The translations under genes were made by a program, and so were the position numbers. From Pseudomonas sp. A34-9 (GTDB lineage Bacteria; Pseudomonadota; Gammaproteobacteria; Pseudomonadales; Pseudomonadaceae), in assembly GCF_029543085.1 (NCBI RefSeq), contig NZ_CP119967.1:2196501-2260500 (forward strand): a stretch of 64,000 nucleotides of DNA, read 5' to 3'. The notes under the pieces are model-generated. The model did no database searches. It worked only from the letters and a program-made list of their open reading frames with translations, and was not told the origin of the DNA. Positions 20,192-29,976 of the stretch are shown one piece after another (positions within the stretch are counted from its first letter, which is position 1; each line of letters starts with the position of its first letter).

Positions 20192-20205
20192 GTTTTCGCG
20201 AAAAC
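20192..20205. promoter_or_regulatory. 14-bp palindrome in AT-rich leader of the phosphoesterase gene
   Basis: GTTTTCGCGAAAAC is a perfect palindrome 41 bp before the ATG at 20247. It could be an operator. The surrounding 19887-20246 stretch is AT-rich, without an ORF I would call; it holds this site and probably the promoter of the plus-strand gene. Confidence 0.3.
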
Positions 20206-20246
20206 TTGTTCGCGTTTATTTGATTAATTTAAATGGAATTTCAAGT

Positions 20247-21251
20247 ATGACTTTTAATAAGTTTGCAAGCATTGTGCTGGGCGTTTGTTTATGGGCTTCG
20301 CTTGCCTCCGCTCACGCAATGACTGGCACCCCGAAACACATGGTGTTTGCCTCGGATACTCAATATCCCTGGACCGACAAGACCGATAACCGTGATCCCG
20401 AATCCGACTCGGAATTCGAAGTTCGCTCCAAGTGGCTGGTCGACAGTCAGCTTGCGAGTATTGCTGATTTCAGAAACCAACATGGTTCGCAAGCCCAGGT
20501 GCCGCTGATGATCAATGGTGATATAACCGCTTTTGGTCGTGGCTGGCAGCGGTCTTTTATGAAGGATATGTTGTACAAGCACTTTAAGGGTGAGTACTTG
20601 TACGGTTTGGGTAATCATGATTATGAAAACAATGTTGATGATTGTTTTACCAATAGCTGTGCGACGGGAAGTATCGTCGAATTCAAGGAACATCATGAAG
20701 GCAAGGTGGACAGCTTTGATCTGAATATCAGCGGTGGATTTCTCGGCAAGACGTACTCCGGCAGTCTCGCCTATTCTAAAAATATAGGCGAAGTTCATAT
20801 GGTGCAGCTCAATAACGAGCCGACTTACACCACACGGATCTCTCATCCACTGAACCCGACGACGTTTGAAATCAACGATGCACTGGACTGGCTCGAAACG
20901 GACCTCAGACTGGCCCGGGTAAGTGGTTACGCCATCATCATCAACATGCATAAACCGTTTAAGCATAAGGGTAATCAGGCACAACAGAGACGCTTTAGTG
21001 ACATGGTCAACAAATATCAGGTGACGGCCATCTTTGCCGGTCATTTGCATAAAGACGGCGGTGATGCCTACTGGGAGGGGAGCGTGCCGATGTATCTGAG
21101 TGGCAGTACGTCTCAGCAAACCTATCTGACTGCCAGCTTTACCGAGGACCGCAAGCAGTTGCAGGTCTATCTGGTGAAGGACAATCAGTGGCGCAATCGA
21201 ACGCTGATCGATACCACGCCGGTGCATTCAATCTTTGCCAACAAACCATAA
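20247..21251 (+). CDS. Secreted calcineurin-like metallophosphoesterase
   Basis: 334 aa from the ATG at 20247, with GGAA about 8 nt upstream; a TTG at 20220 is in frame but would spoil the signal peptide. Residues 1-23 form a signal peptide ending ASAHA. Metal-binding motifs follow: ASDTQ, NGDIT, GNHDY, a HKPF histidine and GHLHKDG, the standard order of the PF00149 fold. The product probably hydrolyses phosphoesters in the periplasm or outside the cell; the substrate is unknown. The gene is more AT-rich than its neighbours and sits on the opposite strand between ccoP1 and ccoG, which are adjacent in P. aeruginosa. This suggests a later insertion. Confidence 0.85.
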   Translation: MTFNKFASIVLGVCLWASLASAHAMTGTPKHMVFASDTQYPWTDKTDNRDPESDSEFEVRSKWLVDSQLASIADFRNQHGSQAQVPLMINGDITAFGRGWQRSFMKDMLYKHFKGEYLYGLGNHDYENNVDDCFTNSCATGSIVEFKEHHEGKVDSFDLNISGGFLGKTYSGSLAYSKNIGEVHMVQLNNEPTYTTRISHPLNPTTFEINDALDWLETDLRLARVSGYAIIINMHKPFKHKGNQAQQRRFSDMVNKYQVTAIFAGHLHKDGGDAYWEGSVPMYLSGSTSQQTYLTASFTEDRKQLQVYLVKDNQWRNRTLIDTTPVHSIFANKP

Positions 21252-21256
21252 AAAAA

Positions 21257-21284
21257 CCCGCCATTGATGTGGCGGGGCTTTTGC
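21257..21284 (+). terminator. Intrinsic terminator after the phosphoesterase gene
   Basis: CCCGCCA-TTGATG-TGGCGGG forms a 7-bp GC-rich stem preceded by A6 and followed by a short T-run. Confidence 0.75.
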
Positions 21285-21309
21285 GATTAGTGATTGGCGG
21301 TTGCCCCTG

Positions 21310-21483
21310 TCAGGGCAATCTGCCGCCGCCGAGGCCGTCAAGACCGCCACCGTTACCTGGGTTGCTCAAGGTATTTGCCGTATTGGAATGTGCGGGTTGT
21401 ACAGGCGATTGTGCGGGTTTTGCTTCATCGCCAGGTCGGGGTTGAGGCTGATTTGGCAGTGTGCTTTGGTCATTCTTTGGCAT
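21310..21483 (-). CDS. Small Pro/Gly/Asn-rich hypothetical protein
   Basis: 57 aa from the ATG at 21483, with AAGGAT about 11 nt upstream; the frame is open for 13 more codons to an ATG at 21522. The sequence is disordered and hydrophilic, ending in a Gly-rich run (NGGGLDGLGGGRLP). No domain or signal is visible. It may be a genuine Pseudomonas-specific small protein. It lies between the ccoP1 terminator and the convergent phosphoesterase gene. Confidence 0.45.
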   Translation of the reverse strand: MPKNDQSTLPNQPQPRPGDEAKPAQSPVQPAHSNTANTLSNPGNGGGLDGLGGGRLP

Positions 21484-21604
21484 GTAGGCTTCATCCTTGA
21501 AGGTTGGCCCGATGCAGCTCATCGGGGTGGGGAAAACTTACAAGGCACCGTTCCTCAGGTCTATTGAGCAAACGTTTCAAGTCGTGAATGCCAGGATGAA
21601 AAAA

Positions 21605-21640
21605 GGCCCCGCCAATCAATATTGGCGGGGCCTTTTTTTG
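21605..21640. terminator. Terminator of the ccoNOQP-1 operon
   Basis: GGCCCCGCCAAT-CAAT-ATTGGCGGGGCC is a perfect 12-bp stem with A-runs on the left and T7 on the right. It works for minus-strand transcripts leaving ccoP1 at 21656 and possibly the other way. Confidence 0.9.
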
Positions 21641-21655
21641 CTTCAAGCGTTGGCC

Positions 21656-22639
21656 TTACTCGGCGTTCGCTTCCGGTGCTTTTTCACCGTGGGACAGGCT
21701 GTAAACATACGCCGCCAGCAGGTGAACCTTATCGTTGCCTTGCAATTGTTCCTGCGCTGGCATCTGGCCCTGGCGGCCGTAACGGATGGTCTGCTGCAAT
21801 TGCGCGAAGCTCGAGCCGTAGATGAACGCAGCCGGGTGGGTCAGGTTAGGCGCGCCCATGGCCGGGGTGCCTTTGCCTTCCGGACCGTGGCACGCCACGC
21901 AGTTGGCGGCGAACAGTTTCTGGCCGTTGGCCGGGTCAGCCTTGGTATCTTCCGGCAGCTTGCGGCCGTCGAGTTGGGTCACGACGAATGCCGCGACATC
22001 GGCAACGCCTTGCTCGCCAATGACTTCAGCCCAGGCCGGCATTACCGCGTGGCGACCGCCCATGATGGTGGTCTTGATGGTTTCCGGCTCGCCGCCCCAG
22101 CGCCAGTCGGCGTCGGTCAGGTTAGGAAAACCGTAGGCGCCCTTGGCGTCGGAACCGTGGCAGACCGAGCAGTTGGAGGCGAACAGGCGGCCACCCATCT
22201 TCAGTGCTTGCGGATCCTTGGCGACTTCTTCGATTGGCATGGCCGCGAACTTGGCGAAGATCGGACCGAACTTGGCGTCCGAGCGAGCCATTTCCTTTTC
22301 CCACTCGTGCACGCCGGTCCAGCCGGTCTGGCCGTTGGCGAACGCGGTCTGCTTGTCGTTATCGAGGTAGTTGTAGCCCGGCAGCAGACCTTTCCAGTTG
22401 CCCAGACCCGGGTACAGCACCAGGTAACCCAGGGCAAAAACGATGGTGCCGACGAACAGCATGAACCACCATTTCGGCAGTGGGTTGTCGTACTCCTCGA
22501 TCCCGTCGAAGGAGTGCCCGACGGTCTCGTCCGTCTGTTCGCTGCGCTGGCCCTTGCGGGTCGACAGCAGCAGCCAGGTCAGGGAAAAGATCGTACCGAG
22601 ACTGAGGACTGTGACGTACAGACTCCAGAATGTAGTCAT
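21656..22639 (-). CDS. ccoP: cbb3 oxidase 1, dihaem cytochrome c subunit CcoP
   Basis: 327 aa. One or two N-terminal membrane segments are followed by the motif [16 protein letters not shown], conserved in CcoP. Two c-type haem sites follow: CSVCH and CVACH. CcoP takes electrons from soluble cytochromes and passes them to CcoO. Its ATG overlaps the ccoQ stop by four bases. Compared with the second copy (25362-26312) it has an extra segment of about a dozen residues (around [15 protein letters not shown]) between the membrane part and the first haem domain. The position next to ccoG corresponds to the cco1 copy of P. aeruginosa. Confidence 0.96.
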   Translation of the reverse strand: MTTFWSLYVTVLSLGTIFSLTWLLLSTRKGQRSEQTDETVGHSFDGIEEYDNPLPKWWFMLFVGTIVFALGYLVLYPGLGNWKGLLPGYNYLDNDKQTAFANGQTGWTGVHEWEKEMARSDAKFGPIFAKFAAMPIEEVAKDPQALKMGGRLFASNCSVCHGSDAKGAYGFPNLTDADWRWGGEPETIKTTIMGGRHAVMPAWAEVIGEQGVADVAAFVVTQLDGRKLPEDTKADPANGQKLFAANCVACHGPEGKGTPAMGAPNLTHPAAFIYGSSFAQLQQTIRYGRQGQMPAQEQLQGNDKVHLLAAYVYSLSHGEKAPEANAE

Positions 22640-22821
22640 TCTTTGTTACTCCTAGAAGCTTGCTCGACGTGCTTGATGGCTTCGGGATCATCCGCAAAAG
22701 GCAACAAGGTCGCGTCTTCAAACTCCGACTTGCGCTTGGGGCTGAACACCCACAACGCCAGACCGATGAAGGCCACCATCACAACAACGGTGCCCAGGCC
22801 ACGAATCATCCCGATATCCAT
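22636..22821 (-). CDS. ccoQ: cbb3 oxidase 1 small subunit CcoQ
   Basis: 61 aa with a single membrane helix (residues about 5-25) and a short charged cytoplasmic tail containing the typical [12 protein letters not shown] segment. CcoQ stabilises the assembled complex. It overlaps ccoP by four bases and follows ccoO by 5 bp. Confidence 0.93.
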   Translation of the reverse strand: MDIGMIRGLGTVVVMVAFIGLALWVFSPKRKSEFEDATLLPFADDPEAIKHVEQASRSNKE

Positions 22822-22826
22822 CTAGA

Positions 22827-23435
22827 TCACCGTTTGCTTTTGATGATGGTGCCCAGGCCTTGCAGATAGGCCACCAGCGCGTCCATTTCGGTTTTGCCCT
22901 TTACGGCAGCCTGTGCACCGGCGATGTCTTCGTCGGTGTAAGGGACGCCGAGCGTGCGCAAGACCTCCATTTTCTTGGCGGTTTCCTTGCCGTCGAGCTT
23001 GTTTTCCACGAGGAACGGGTAAGCCGGCATTTTCGACTCAGGCACCACGTTGCGCGGGTTGTACAAGTGCGCACGGTGCCAGTCATCGGAGTAACGACCG
23101 CCGACGCGGGCCAGGTCCGGGCCGGTACGTTTGGAGCCCCACAGGAACGGGTGATCCCAGACGCTTTCACCGGCAACCGAATAGTGGCCATAGCGTTCGG
23201 TTTCCGCACGGAACGGACGGATCATCTGCGAGTGGCAGCCGACACAGCCGTTGGCGATGTAAACGTCGCGGCCTTCCAGTTCCAGCGCCGAACGCGGCTT
23301 CATGCCTTCGACCGGCTTGTTGGTGACGTCCTGGAAAAACAGCGGAACGATTTGGGTCAGGCCGCCAACGCTGACGGCGATGACCATGAAGAAGGCCAGC
23401 AGGCCAATGTTCTTCTCGACAGCTTCATGCTTCAT
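22827..23435 (-). CDS. ccoO: cbb3 oxidase 1, monohaem cytochrome c subunit CcoO
   Basis: 202 aa with one N-terminal membrane anchor and one c-type haem motif CVGCH near residue 70, then an axial methionine in QMIRPFRAE. It relays electrons from CcoP to the haem b of CcoN. Its ATG shares a base with the ccoN TGA (TGATG), so translation is coupled. Confidence 0.96.
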   Translation of the reverse strand: MKHEAVEKNIGLLAFFMVIAVSVGGLTQIVPLFFQDVTNKPVEGMKPRSALELEGRDVYIANGCVGCHSQMIRPFRAETERYGHYSVAGESVWDHPFLWGSKRTGPDLARVGGRYSDDWHRAHLYNPRNVVPESKMPAYPFLVENKLDGKETAKKMEVLRTLGVPYTDEDIAGAQAAVKGKTEMDALVAYLQGLGTIIKSKR

Positions 23436-24877
23436 CAGTGAGCTCCAACGACAGCGATCTGGGCAGCGGCTTCGGCTTCAGCCGGGTTCGAGGCGCGCAC
23501 GGTGCGCCAGACGTTATAAGCCATCAACAGCATGCCGCTGGCGAAGAATGCACCGCCCAGCGCACGGACGATGTAGCCCGGGTGGCTGGCTTGCAGCGCT
23601 TCAACGAACGAGTAGGTGAGGGTGCCGTCGTCGTTGATTGCACGCCACATCAGGCCCTGAGTGATGCCGTTGACCCACATCGAAGCGATGTACAGCACGG
23701 TGCCGATGGTCGCGAGCCAGAAGTGCGCGTTGATCAGGCCGACGCTGTGCATCTGCGCACGGCCGAACAGTTTCGGGATCATGTGGTAGATCGCGCCGAT
23801 CGAGATCATTGCCACCCAGCCCAGAGCGCCGGCGTGTACGTGGCCGATGGTCCAGTCGGTGTAGTGCGAGAGCGAGTTGACGGTCTTGATCGCCATCATC
23901 GGACCTTCGAAAGTCGACATGCCGTAGAACGCCAGCGATACCACGAGGAAGCGCAGGATCGGGTCGGTGCGCAGCTTATGCCAGGCGCCCGACAGGGTCA
24001 TCATGCCGTTGATCATGCCGCCCCAGCTTGGTGCCAGGAGGATGATCGACATCGCCATGCCCAGCGATTGGGCCCAATCCGGCAGGGCGGTGTAGTGCAA
24101 GTGGTGCGGGCCGGCCCAGATGTACAGGGTGATCAGTGCCCAGAAGTGCACGATCGACAGGCGATAGGAGTAGATCGGACGTTCAGCCTGTTTCGGCACG
24201 AAGTAGTACATCATCCCGAGGAAACCGGTGGTGAGGAAGAAGCCCACCGCGTTGTGGCCGTACCACCACTGAATCATCGCGTCGGTTGCGCCCGAGTAGG
24301 CGGAGTAGGACTTGAACAGACTGACCGGCAGCGACATGTGGTTGACGATGTGCAGCATGGCGGTCACGACGATGAACGCGCCGTAGAACCAGTTACCGAC
24401 ATAGATGTGCTTGGTTTTACGCTTGGTGATAGTGCCGAAGAACACCAGACCGTAGGAGATCCAGACAATGGCCAGGAGAATGGCGATCGGCCATTCCAGT
24501 TCCGCGTATTCCTTGGTGGTGGTGTAACCCAGCGGCAAGGTAATGATCGCGCCGACGATTACCGCTTGCCAGCCCCAGAAGGTGAAGGCCGCGAGGCTGT
24601 CGGAGATCAGTCGCGTCTGGCAGGTTCGCTGCACGACATAGTAGGAAGTGGCAAACAGTGCACAACCACCGAAGGCGAAAATCACCAGGTTTGTGTGCAA
24701 CGGGCGCAGGCGTCCAAAGCTCGTCCACGGCAGACCGAAGTTCAATTCCGGCCAGACCAGTTGCGAGGCGATGAAGACACCGAGCCCCATGCCAAGGATC
24801 CCCCAGACCACCGTCATGATGGCGAACTGGCGGACTACCTTATAGTTATAAGCAGTCGGACTGATTGCTGTGCTCAT
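23435..24877 (-). CDS. ccoN: cbb3 oxidase 1, catalytic subunit CcoN
   Basis: 480 aa with about twelve membrane helices. Histidine ligands of the low-spin haem and of the haem b3-CuB centre are visible ([31 protein letters not shown]). It reduces O2 to water with high affinity and pumps protons. Long blocks are nearly identical in DNA to the second copy at 27131-28555, pointing to gene conversion. There is no perfect Anr box upstream, fitting the constitutive expression known for cco1 in P. aeruginosa. Confidence 0.97.
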   Translation of the reverse strand: MSTAISPTAYNYKVVRQFAIMTVVWGILGMGLGVFIASQLVWPELNFGLPWTSFGRLRPLHTNLVIFAFGGCALFATSYYVVQRTCQTRLISDSLAAFTFWGWQAVIVGAIITLPLGYTTTKEYAELEWPIAILLAIVWISYGLVFFGTITKRKTKHIYVGNWFYGAFIVVTAMLHIVNHMSLPVSLFKSYSAYSGATDAMIQWWYGHNAVGFFLTTGFLGMMYYFVPKQAERPIYSYRLSIVHFWALITLYIWAGPHHLHYTALPDWAQSLGMAMSIILLAPSWGGMINGMMTLSGAWHKLRTDPILRFLVVSLAFYGMSTFEGPMMAIKTVNSLSHYTDWTIGHVHAGALGWVAMISIGAIYHMIPKLFGRAQMHSVGLINAHFWLATIGTVLYIASMWVNGITQGLMWRAINDDGTLTYSFVEALQASHPGYIVRALGGAFFASGMLLMAYNVWRTVRASNPAEAEAAAQIAVVGAH

Positions 24878-24926
24878 TCTAAGGTTCCACGGTTTAGGTG
24901 TTTTATTAGGATTAAAATCGGCCGCA

Positions 24927-24975
24927 AGTATGCAGAGAGCAGGGGGTCATTGCAACGCGCCATGACCTGGGTCAA
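24927..24975 (-). promoter_or_regulatory. Putative promoter region of ccoNOQP-1
   Basis: On the minus strand TTGCAA (24955-24950), a 17-nt spacer and CATACT (24932-24927) resemble a sigma-70 promoter about 50 nt before the ATG. Just upstream (24962-24975) TTGAC-CCAG-GTCAT is a degenerate Anr-like dyad that may have little or no activity. Confidence 0.4.
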
Positions 24976-25319
24976 TGCTTTCCAACGCTGATTCTGCGGC
25001 CTTTCCATGCGCCGCGTAAGGTCAAAATTGGCCTCGGACAAAATGTCGCAGCGGACGAAAAAAGCGAGGGGTTCAGGTCACTTGTAACGAGGTGTGTTTG
25101 AACGGCCAGTTCTGCTGATGAATGGCAATCGGCACGACAGCCGGTATCTACCGGCCTTTGCGGCGAGTCTGTCAGCCAATTCATCGAACACATCGCTCGG
25201 GGTCGACCTGGAACCGGCACGGGCCAGTCCGCATCGAGCAAGCGTAGACCCGAATCCGGGGAACCGAAAGGTGAGGGTGTGAAGGGGTGCGACAATGCGT
25301 CGCAAAGGGGCGGGATGAT

Positions 25320-25341
25320 GCCGCACCGAGAACGGTGCGGC
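25320..25341. terminator. Hairpin after ccoP2, in the gap between the two cco operons
   Basis: GCCGCACCG-AGAA-CGGTGCGGC is a 9-bp stem 21 bp beyond the ccoP2 stop, without a T-run, so it is a weak or Rho-assisted end, or a stabiliser. The rest of the 24878-25361 gap holds the cco1 promoter and no coding frame I can support. Confidence 0.5.
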
Positions 25342-25361
25342 AGAGGTGTGTGCAATGATGA

Positions 25362-26312
25362 CTATCTTATGTCTTCAGTAATCAGTTTTTCTGTATTCAA
25401 TCCGTGCGACAGGCTGTACACATAAGCGGCCAGCAATTGCACTTTATCGTTGCCCAACAGCTCGTTCTGCGCCGGCATGTGACCCTGACGGCCGTGGCGA
25501 ATGGTTTGCTCAAGCTGCGTCAGGCTGGTGCCATAAATAAATCCGGTCGGGTGCGTCAGATTCGGCGCCCCCATGGCTTCAGTGCCGTGGCCGGTTGCCC
25601 CATGACAGGCTACGCAAGTGGTGCTGAACGCTTGCTGTCCCGCTTGCAGGTCAGCCTTGTTGTCGGCAGGCAGTGGCAGACCGGCCAACTCGTGACGCAC
25701 ATAAGCGGCGACGTTTTTCACTCCGGCCTCGCCGAGCACTTCGCCCCAGGCCGGCATCGCCGCCATCCGGCCACCCATGATGGTGGTCTTGATGGTGTCG
25801 GCGTCACCGCCCCAGCGCCAGTCGCTGTCGGCCAGGTTAGGGAAGCCGAAGGCGCCTTTGGCGTCCGAGCCGTGGCACACCGAGCAGTTGGAAGCGAATA
25901 GGCGGCCACCCATTTTCAGCGCCTGCGGATCCTTCGCCACTTCTTCCACCGGCATCGCGGCGAACTTGGCGAAGATCGGCCCGAATTTGGCGTCGGCCTT
26001 GTTCATCTCCTTTTCCCACTCGTGGACGCCGGTCCAGCCATCCTCGTAACCGGGCAGGATGCCTTTCCAGTTACCCAGGCCCGGATACAGGATCAGATAG
26101 CCCACGGAAAACACCAGCGTGCCGGCGAACAGCATGAACCACCACTGCGGCAGCGGGTTGTCGTACTCCTCGATGCCGTCGAAGCTGTGGCCCATGGTCT
26201 GGTCGACACTGCCCTTGGTCTCGCCCCGGCGGGTGCCGATCAGCAGCCACGTCAGGCCGATCAGGCTGCCGATGGTCAGTACGCAGATCCACGTACTCCA
26301 GAAGGTGGTCAT
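25362..26312 (-). CDS. ccoP: cbb3 oxidase 2, dihaem cytochrome c subunit CcoP
   Basis: 316 aa. Same architecture as the first copy: N-terminal membrane part, [16 protein letters not shown], then haem motifs CSVCH and CVACH. The linker before the first haem domain is shorter ([12 protein letters not shown]). It overlaps ccoQ2 by four bases. Orthologous in position to the Anr-induced cco2 copy of P. aeruginosa. Confidence 0.96.
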   Translation of the reverse strand: MTTFWSTWICVLTIGSLIGLTWLLIGTRRGETKGSVDQTMGHSFDGIEEYDNPLPQWWFMLFAGTLVFSVGYLILYPGLGNWKGILPGYEDGWTGVHEWEKEMNKADAKFGPIFAKFAAMPVEEVAKDPQALKMGGRLFASNCSVCHGSDAKGAFGFPNLADSDWRWGGDADTIKTTIMGGRMAAMPAWGEVLGEAGVKNVAAYVRHELAGLPLPADNKADLQAGQQAFSTTCVACHGATGHGTEAMGAPNLTHPTGFIYGTSLTQLEQTIRHGRQGHMPAQNELLGNDKVQLLAAYVYSLSHGLNTEKLITEDIR

Positions 26313-26506
26313 GGCCGGGTACTCCTTGTCTCATTTGCTGGGGTTGTTTCGGCTTGCGGTTCGTCGGCGAATGGCAGCAGACGTGCTTCGGCAAACTCCG
26401 GGGTGCGCTTGCGGTTGAACACCCACAAGGTCAGGCCGACGAAGGCGACGAACACCACGACCGTGCCGAGGCCGCGAATCAGGCCTGCACTCATTTCAAT
26501 GATCAT
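26309..26506 (-). CDS. ccoQ: cbb3 oxidase 2 small subunit CcoQ
   Basis: 65 aa from the ATG at 26506, chosen because AGAGGTGA lies about 8 nt upstream; an ATG at 26494 would give 61 aa like the other copy. One membrane helix and a Pro/Thr-rich tail. The ribosome-binding site overlaps the end of ccoO2. Confidence 0.9.
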   Translation of the reverse strand: MIIEMSAGLIRGLGTVVVFVAFVGLTLWVFNRKRTPEFAEARLLPFADEPQAETTPANETRSTRP

Positions 26507-26511
26507 CGTGC

Positions 26512-27120
26512 TCACCTCTTGCTCTTGATCGCAGTGCCGAGCACTTGCAGGTAGGAGACGAGGGCGTCCATTTCGCTCTTGCCCTTGAGGCTGGCCACTG
26601 CGCCGCTGATGTCGTCGTCGGTGTACGGCACGCCGAGGGTGCGCATGGTCTTGAGCTTGGTTTCGGTGTGACTGCTGTCGACCGCTTGTGTGACCAGCCA
26701 TGGATAGGCCGGCATCTTCGACTCAGGCACGACGTTGCGCGGGTTGTACAAGTGCGCGCGGTGCCAGTCATCCGAGTAACGCGCGCCGACCCGGGCCAGG
26801 TCCGGACCGGTACGTTTCGAACCCCACAGGAACGGGTGATCCCACACGCTTTCGCCTGCTACCGAGTAGTGCCCGTAGCGTTCGGTTTCGGCACGGAACG
26901 GCCGGATCATCTGCGAGTGGCAGCCGACGCAGCCTTCGCGGATATAGATGTCGCGACCTTCCAGTTGCAGCGCCGTGTAGGGCTTCATGCCTTCCACCGG
27001 TTTGTTGGTGACGTCCTGGAAGAACAGCGGGACGATCTGGGTCAGGCCGCCGATGCTCACGGCAAACACCATGAGCAACATCAACAGGCCGACGTTCTTT
27101 TCAATCGTTTCGTGTTTCAT
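26512..27120 (-). CDS. ccoO: cbb3 oxidase 2, monohaem cytochrome c subunit CcoO
   Basis: 202 aa from the ATG at 27120, preceded by GAGGAG. One membrane anchor and a CVGCH haem site. Very close to the first copy in the haem domain but more divergent in the C-terminal third. It starts 10 bp after the ccoN2 stop. Confidence 0.96.
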   Translation of the reverse strand: MKHETIEKNVGLLMLLMVFAVSIGGLTQIVPLFFQDVTNKPVEGMKPYTALQLEGRDIYIREGCVGCHSQMIRPFRAETERYGHYSVAGESVWDHPFLWGSKRTGPDLARVGARYSDDWHRAHLYNPRNVVPESKMPAYPWLVTQAVDSSHTETKLKTMRTLGVPYTDDDISGAVASLKGKSEMDALVSYLQVLGTAIKSKR

Positions 27121-27130
27121 GGCGGACTCC

Positions 27131-28555
27131 TCAGGCCATCTGCGCGGCGGCAACGACGTCAGCAGGCTGCGAGGCCCGCACGGTGCGCCAGGTGTTGTAA
27201 GCCATCAGGAACATGCCGCTGAGGAAGATCGCGCCACCTACCAGCCGTACGACGAAGCCTGGGTGGCTGGCCACCAGGGTTTCGACGAAGGAGTAGGTCA
27301 GCGTGCCGTCCTCGTTCACTGCGCGCCACATCAGGCCCTGAGCGATGCCGTTGACCCACATCGAAGCGATGTAGAGCACGGTGCCGATGGTCGCGAGCCA
27401 GAAGTGCGCGTTGATCAGGCCGACGCTGTGCATCTGCGCTTTGCCGAAGATTTTCGGGATCATGTGGTACAGCGCACCGATGGAAATCATCGCTACCCAG
27501 CCCAGAGCGCCGGCGTGTACGTGGCCGATGGTCCAGTCGGTGTAGTGGGAGAGGGCGTTAACGGTCTTGATCGCCATCATCGGCCCTTCGAAGGTCGACA
27601 TGCCGTAGAACGCCAGCGATACCACGAGGAAACGCAGGATCGGGTCGCTGCGCAACTTATGCCAGGCGCCCGAGAGGGTCATCATGCCGTTGATCATGCC
27701 GCCCCAGCTCGGTGCCAGCAGAATCAGCGACATCACCATGCCCAGCGACTGTGCCCAGTCCGGCAACGCGGTGTAGTGCAAGTGGTGCGGGCCGGCCCAG
27801 ATGTACAGGGTGATCAGTGCCCAGAAGTGCACGATCGACAGGCGATACGAGTACACCGGACGTTCGGCCTGTTTCGGCACGAAGTAGTACATCATCCCGA
27901 GGAAACCGGCGGTGAGGAAAAAGCCTACGGCGTTGTGGCCGTACCACCATTGCACCATGGCGTCGGTTGCACCGGCGTACACCGAGTAGGACTTGGTGAA
28001 ACTCACCGGCAACTCAAGGTTGTTGACGATGTGCAGAATCGCCACGGTGATGATGAACGCGCCGAAGAACCAGTTGCCGACATAAATGTGCTTGGTCTTG
28101 CGCTGCATGATCGTGCCGAAAAACACGATGGCGTAGGCGACCCAGACGATGGTGATCAGGATATCGATCGGCCATTCCAGTTCGGCGTATTCCTTGGAGC
28201 TGGTGTAACCCAGTGGCAGGCTGATCGCCGCCAGCAGGATCACCAGTTGCCAGCCCCAGAAGCAGAACGCGGCGATTTTCGGTGCAAACAATTGCGTCTG
28301 GCAGGTGCGTTGCACCGAGTAGAACGAACTGGCGAACAGCGCACAGCCACCGAACGCGAAGATCACCGCGTTGGTGTGCAGCGGGCGCAGACGGCCGAAA
28401 CTGGTCCAGGGCAAATTGAAGTTGAGTTCAGGCCAGACCAATTGGGCCGCGAGAAAAACCCCGAGGCCCATGCCGACGATGCCCCACACCACCGTCATAA
28501 TGGCGAATTGGCGGACCACCTTGTAGTTGTAGGCGGTACTGATAGAAGTGTTCAT
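27131..28555 (-). CDS. ccoN: cbb3 oxidase 2, catalytic subunit CcoN
   Basis: 474 aa from the ATG at 28555 ([14 protein letters not shown]), with GGGGAACC upstream. The same twelve-helix core and histidine ligands as the first copy, and near-identical DNA through most of the central part. Divergence is concentrated at the N-terminus and around residues 130-190. A consensus-like Anr box lies 127 bp upstream, inside the divergent hydrolase gene, so this copy is expected to be induced when oxygen is low. Confidence 0.97.
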   Translation of the reverse strand: MNTSISTAYNYKVVRQFAIMTVVWGIVGMGLGVFLAAQLVWPELNFNLPWTSFGRLRPLHTNAVIFAFGGCALFASSFYSVQRTCQTQLFAPKIAAFCFWGWQLVILLAAISLPLGYTSSKEYAELEWPIDILITIVWVAYAIVFFGTIMQRKTKHIYVGNWFFGAFIITVAILHIVNNLELPVSFTKSYSVYAGATDAMVQWWYGHNAVGFFLTAGFLGMMYYFVPKQAERPVYSYRLSIVHFWALITLYIWAGPHHLHYTALPDWAQSLGMVMSLILLAPSWGGMINGMMTLSGAWHKLRSDPILRFLVVSLAFYGMSTFEGPMMAIKTVNALSHYTDWTIGHVHAGALGWVAMISIGALYHMIPKIFGKAQMHSVGLINAHFWLATIGTVLYIASMWVNGIAQGLMWRAVNEDGTLTYSFVETLVASHPGFVVRLVGGAIFLSGMFLMAYNTWRTVRASQPADVVAAAQMA

Positions 28556-28650
28556 GGTTCCCCATCCACGGTTCAGCCGAAGTGAGCGCGCGCACAACAC
28601 GCGGCGAATCCTTCGTCTGGAGTTATAGGCAGACTAAAAGCGAGGCAAGC

Positions 28651-29331
28651 ATGGACAAACAGCACAAGGCCAGTATTGACGGGGATCAATGGGCGCAGTG
28701 CGTGCTCGAACATGGATGGCTTTGGAATGCCGCTGAGGGCAGGGCTTCGGTGACGTTGATACTTGCGCATGGGGCGGGGGCGCCGATGGATAGCGACTGG
28801 ATGACAGATATGGCTGAGCGCCTTGCCGGGCTTGGGGTGAATGTGTTGCGGTTTGAGTTTCCGTATATGGCGCAGCGGCGGGTTGATGGCGGTAAACGTC
28901 CGCCGAACCCGGCGCCGAAACTGCTTGAGTGCTGGCGTGAGGTGTATGGCTTGGTGCGACGTCATGTCACTGGGGCTTTGGCCATTGGCGGTAAGTCGAT
29001 GGGTGGGCGGATGGCCAGTCTTTTGGCTGACGAATTGGGCGCCGATGCGCTGGTTTGTCTCGGGTATCCGTTTTATGCGGTTGGGAAACCGGAGAAGCCG
29101 CGGGTTGAGCATTTGGCGGGGTTGAAGACGCGGACGCTGATTGTGCAAGGCGAGCGGGATGCGTTGGGGAATCGCGAGGCGGTCGAAGGTTATTCGTTAT
29201 CGCCGGAAATTGAAGTGTTTTGGCTGGTGGCCGGAGATCATGATTTGAAGCCGCTTAAGGTTTCCGGGTTTACCCATGAACAGCATTTGTCCAGCGCCGC
29301 GCAGAAAGTAGCCGAGTTTCTCAGCAGCTGA
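28651..29331 (+). CDS. Alpha/beta hydrolase of the KANL3/TEX30 type
   Basis: 226 aa from the ATG at 28651, preceded by GAGG; 23 more in-frame codons upstream are unlikely. Motifs: LAHGAGAPMDS (oxyanion loop), the nucleophile elbow GGKSMGGR near residue 110, an acid in QGERDALG and a late histidine (GDHDL). It is a small dienelactone-hydrolase-like serine hydrolase with unknown substrate, cytoplasmic. It diverges from ccoN2; its first codons contain the Anr box of that operon, so low-oxygen activation of cco2 may interfere with its own transcription. Confidence 0.88.
   Translation: MDKQHKASIDGDQWAQCVLEHGWLWNAAEGRASVTLILAHGAGAPMDSDWMTDMAERLAGLGVNVLRFEFPYMAQRRVDGGKRPPNPAPKLLECWREVYGLVRRHVTGALAIGGKSMGGRMASLLADELGADALVCLGYPFYAVGKPEKPRVEHLAGLKTRTLIVQGERDALGNREAVEGYSLSPEIEVFWLVAGDHDLKPLKVSGFTHEQHLSSAAQKVAEFLSS
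28676..28689 (-). promoter_or_regulatory. Anr box of the ccoNOQP-2 operon
   Basis: TTGAC-GGGG-ATCAA on the plus strand, or TTGAT-N4-GTCAA on the minus, matches 9 of 10 consensus positions. At class II spacing on the minus strand lies a weak -10 CATGCT. The site occupies codons 9-13 of the divergent hydrolase gene. Confidence 0.8.
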
Positions 29332-29376
29332 CCGAGCTGGTCTGAGATTTTGAACTGCATGAAGATCTGCTCCCTT

Positions 29377-29415
29377 TCCCCTCGCCCCCATGGGGGAGAG
29401 GGCTGGGGTGAGGGG
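29377..29415. repeat. CCCTCTCCC-family repeat, short form
   Basis: CCCCTCGCCCCCATGGGGGA... ends in GGGCTGGGGTGAGGGGG; one arm of the family seen complete at 17572 and 29824. Confidence 0.65.
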
Positions 29416-29439
29416 GATCGATTTCAGTCACGATATATT

Positions 29440-29800
29440 TTTTGGGTACATATCCATTGCTGCGGTAACGGCCCCTTAAAGTTTCGCCCTGACGGCGACT
29501 CACTTTTTTTACCGAAACGCCTAAAAAAGTAAGCAAAAAAACGCTTGCTCCAACGTTCGGCCCACTCGCTAAAGCTCGGGGTTCCTTCGCTCCGGGATTG
29601 ATCCGGGCGCAGCGCCTACGGTTTGCTTCGCTGCACCTCCTCTCGCTGTGTTTGGCTGCGCCAAACGGTCGCTGCGCTCCCACCCCCGGATCAATCCCTC
29701 CGCTCAGCCTTCCGAAGTCGCCCGTGGATCAAGATCAAAAGCGGCAGCCGAGCTAACGCTCATCCTGTTGAGTGGTGAGGAGCACAGCGGGTCGGCTTTG
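29440..29800. other. Non-coding repetitive stretch, no gene supported
   Basis: The stretch begins near GTTTCGCCCTGACGGCGACT and includes AAGTAAGCAAAAAAACGCTT, CCTACGGTTTGCTTCGCTGC and GGTCGCTGCGCTCCCACCCC. I know this pattern as a recurrent degenerate intergenic sequence in P. fluorescens-group genomes. Open frames here are short, low-complexity and lack ribosome-binding sites. It lies between two CCCTCTCCC repeats, making a repeat cluster of about 600 bp. No function can be stated. Confidence 0.5.
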
Positions 29801-29823
29801 GATTTGTGGTGGATTTTCGATTT

Positions 29824-29976
29824 CCCCCTCATCCCAGCCCTCTCCCGGAGGGAGAGGGGGGGCCGATTTGTGTGCTTTTCAAAGCCTGAGTTCAACGCGG
29901 TATCGCACGTCGGCGTACTTCTGCCAAGCACCTCGGTCAGTCCCCTCTCCCTCTGGGAGAGGGTTAGGGTGAGGGG
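29824..29976. repeat. Long inverted repeat, CCCTCTCCC family
   Basis: CCCCTCATCCCAGCCCTCTC at the left is inverted as GAGAGGGTTAGGGTGAGGGG at the right. Same design and length as the element at 17572-17725. Confidence 0.8.

Noticed and set aside
24962..24975. TTGAC-N4-GTCAT as a functional Anr box for ccoN1
   Set aside because: Several positions deviate from consensus and no -10 lies at class II distance, whereas a sigma-70-like promoter just downstream explains constitutive expression.
26987..28585. 532-codon plus-strand frame antisense to ccoN2, and the similar one at 23438-24991
   Set aside because: They mirror well-supported ccoN genes and look alike only because the two oxidase operons are duplicates.
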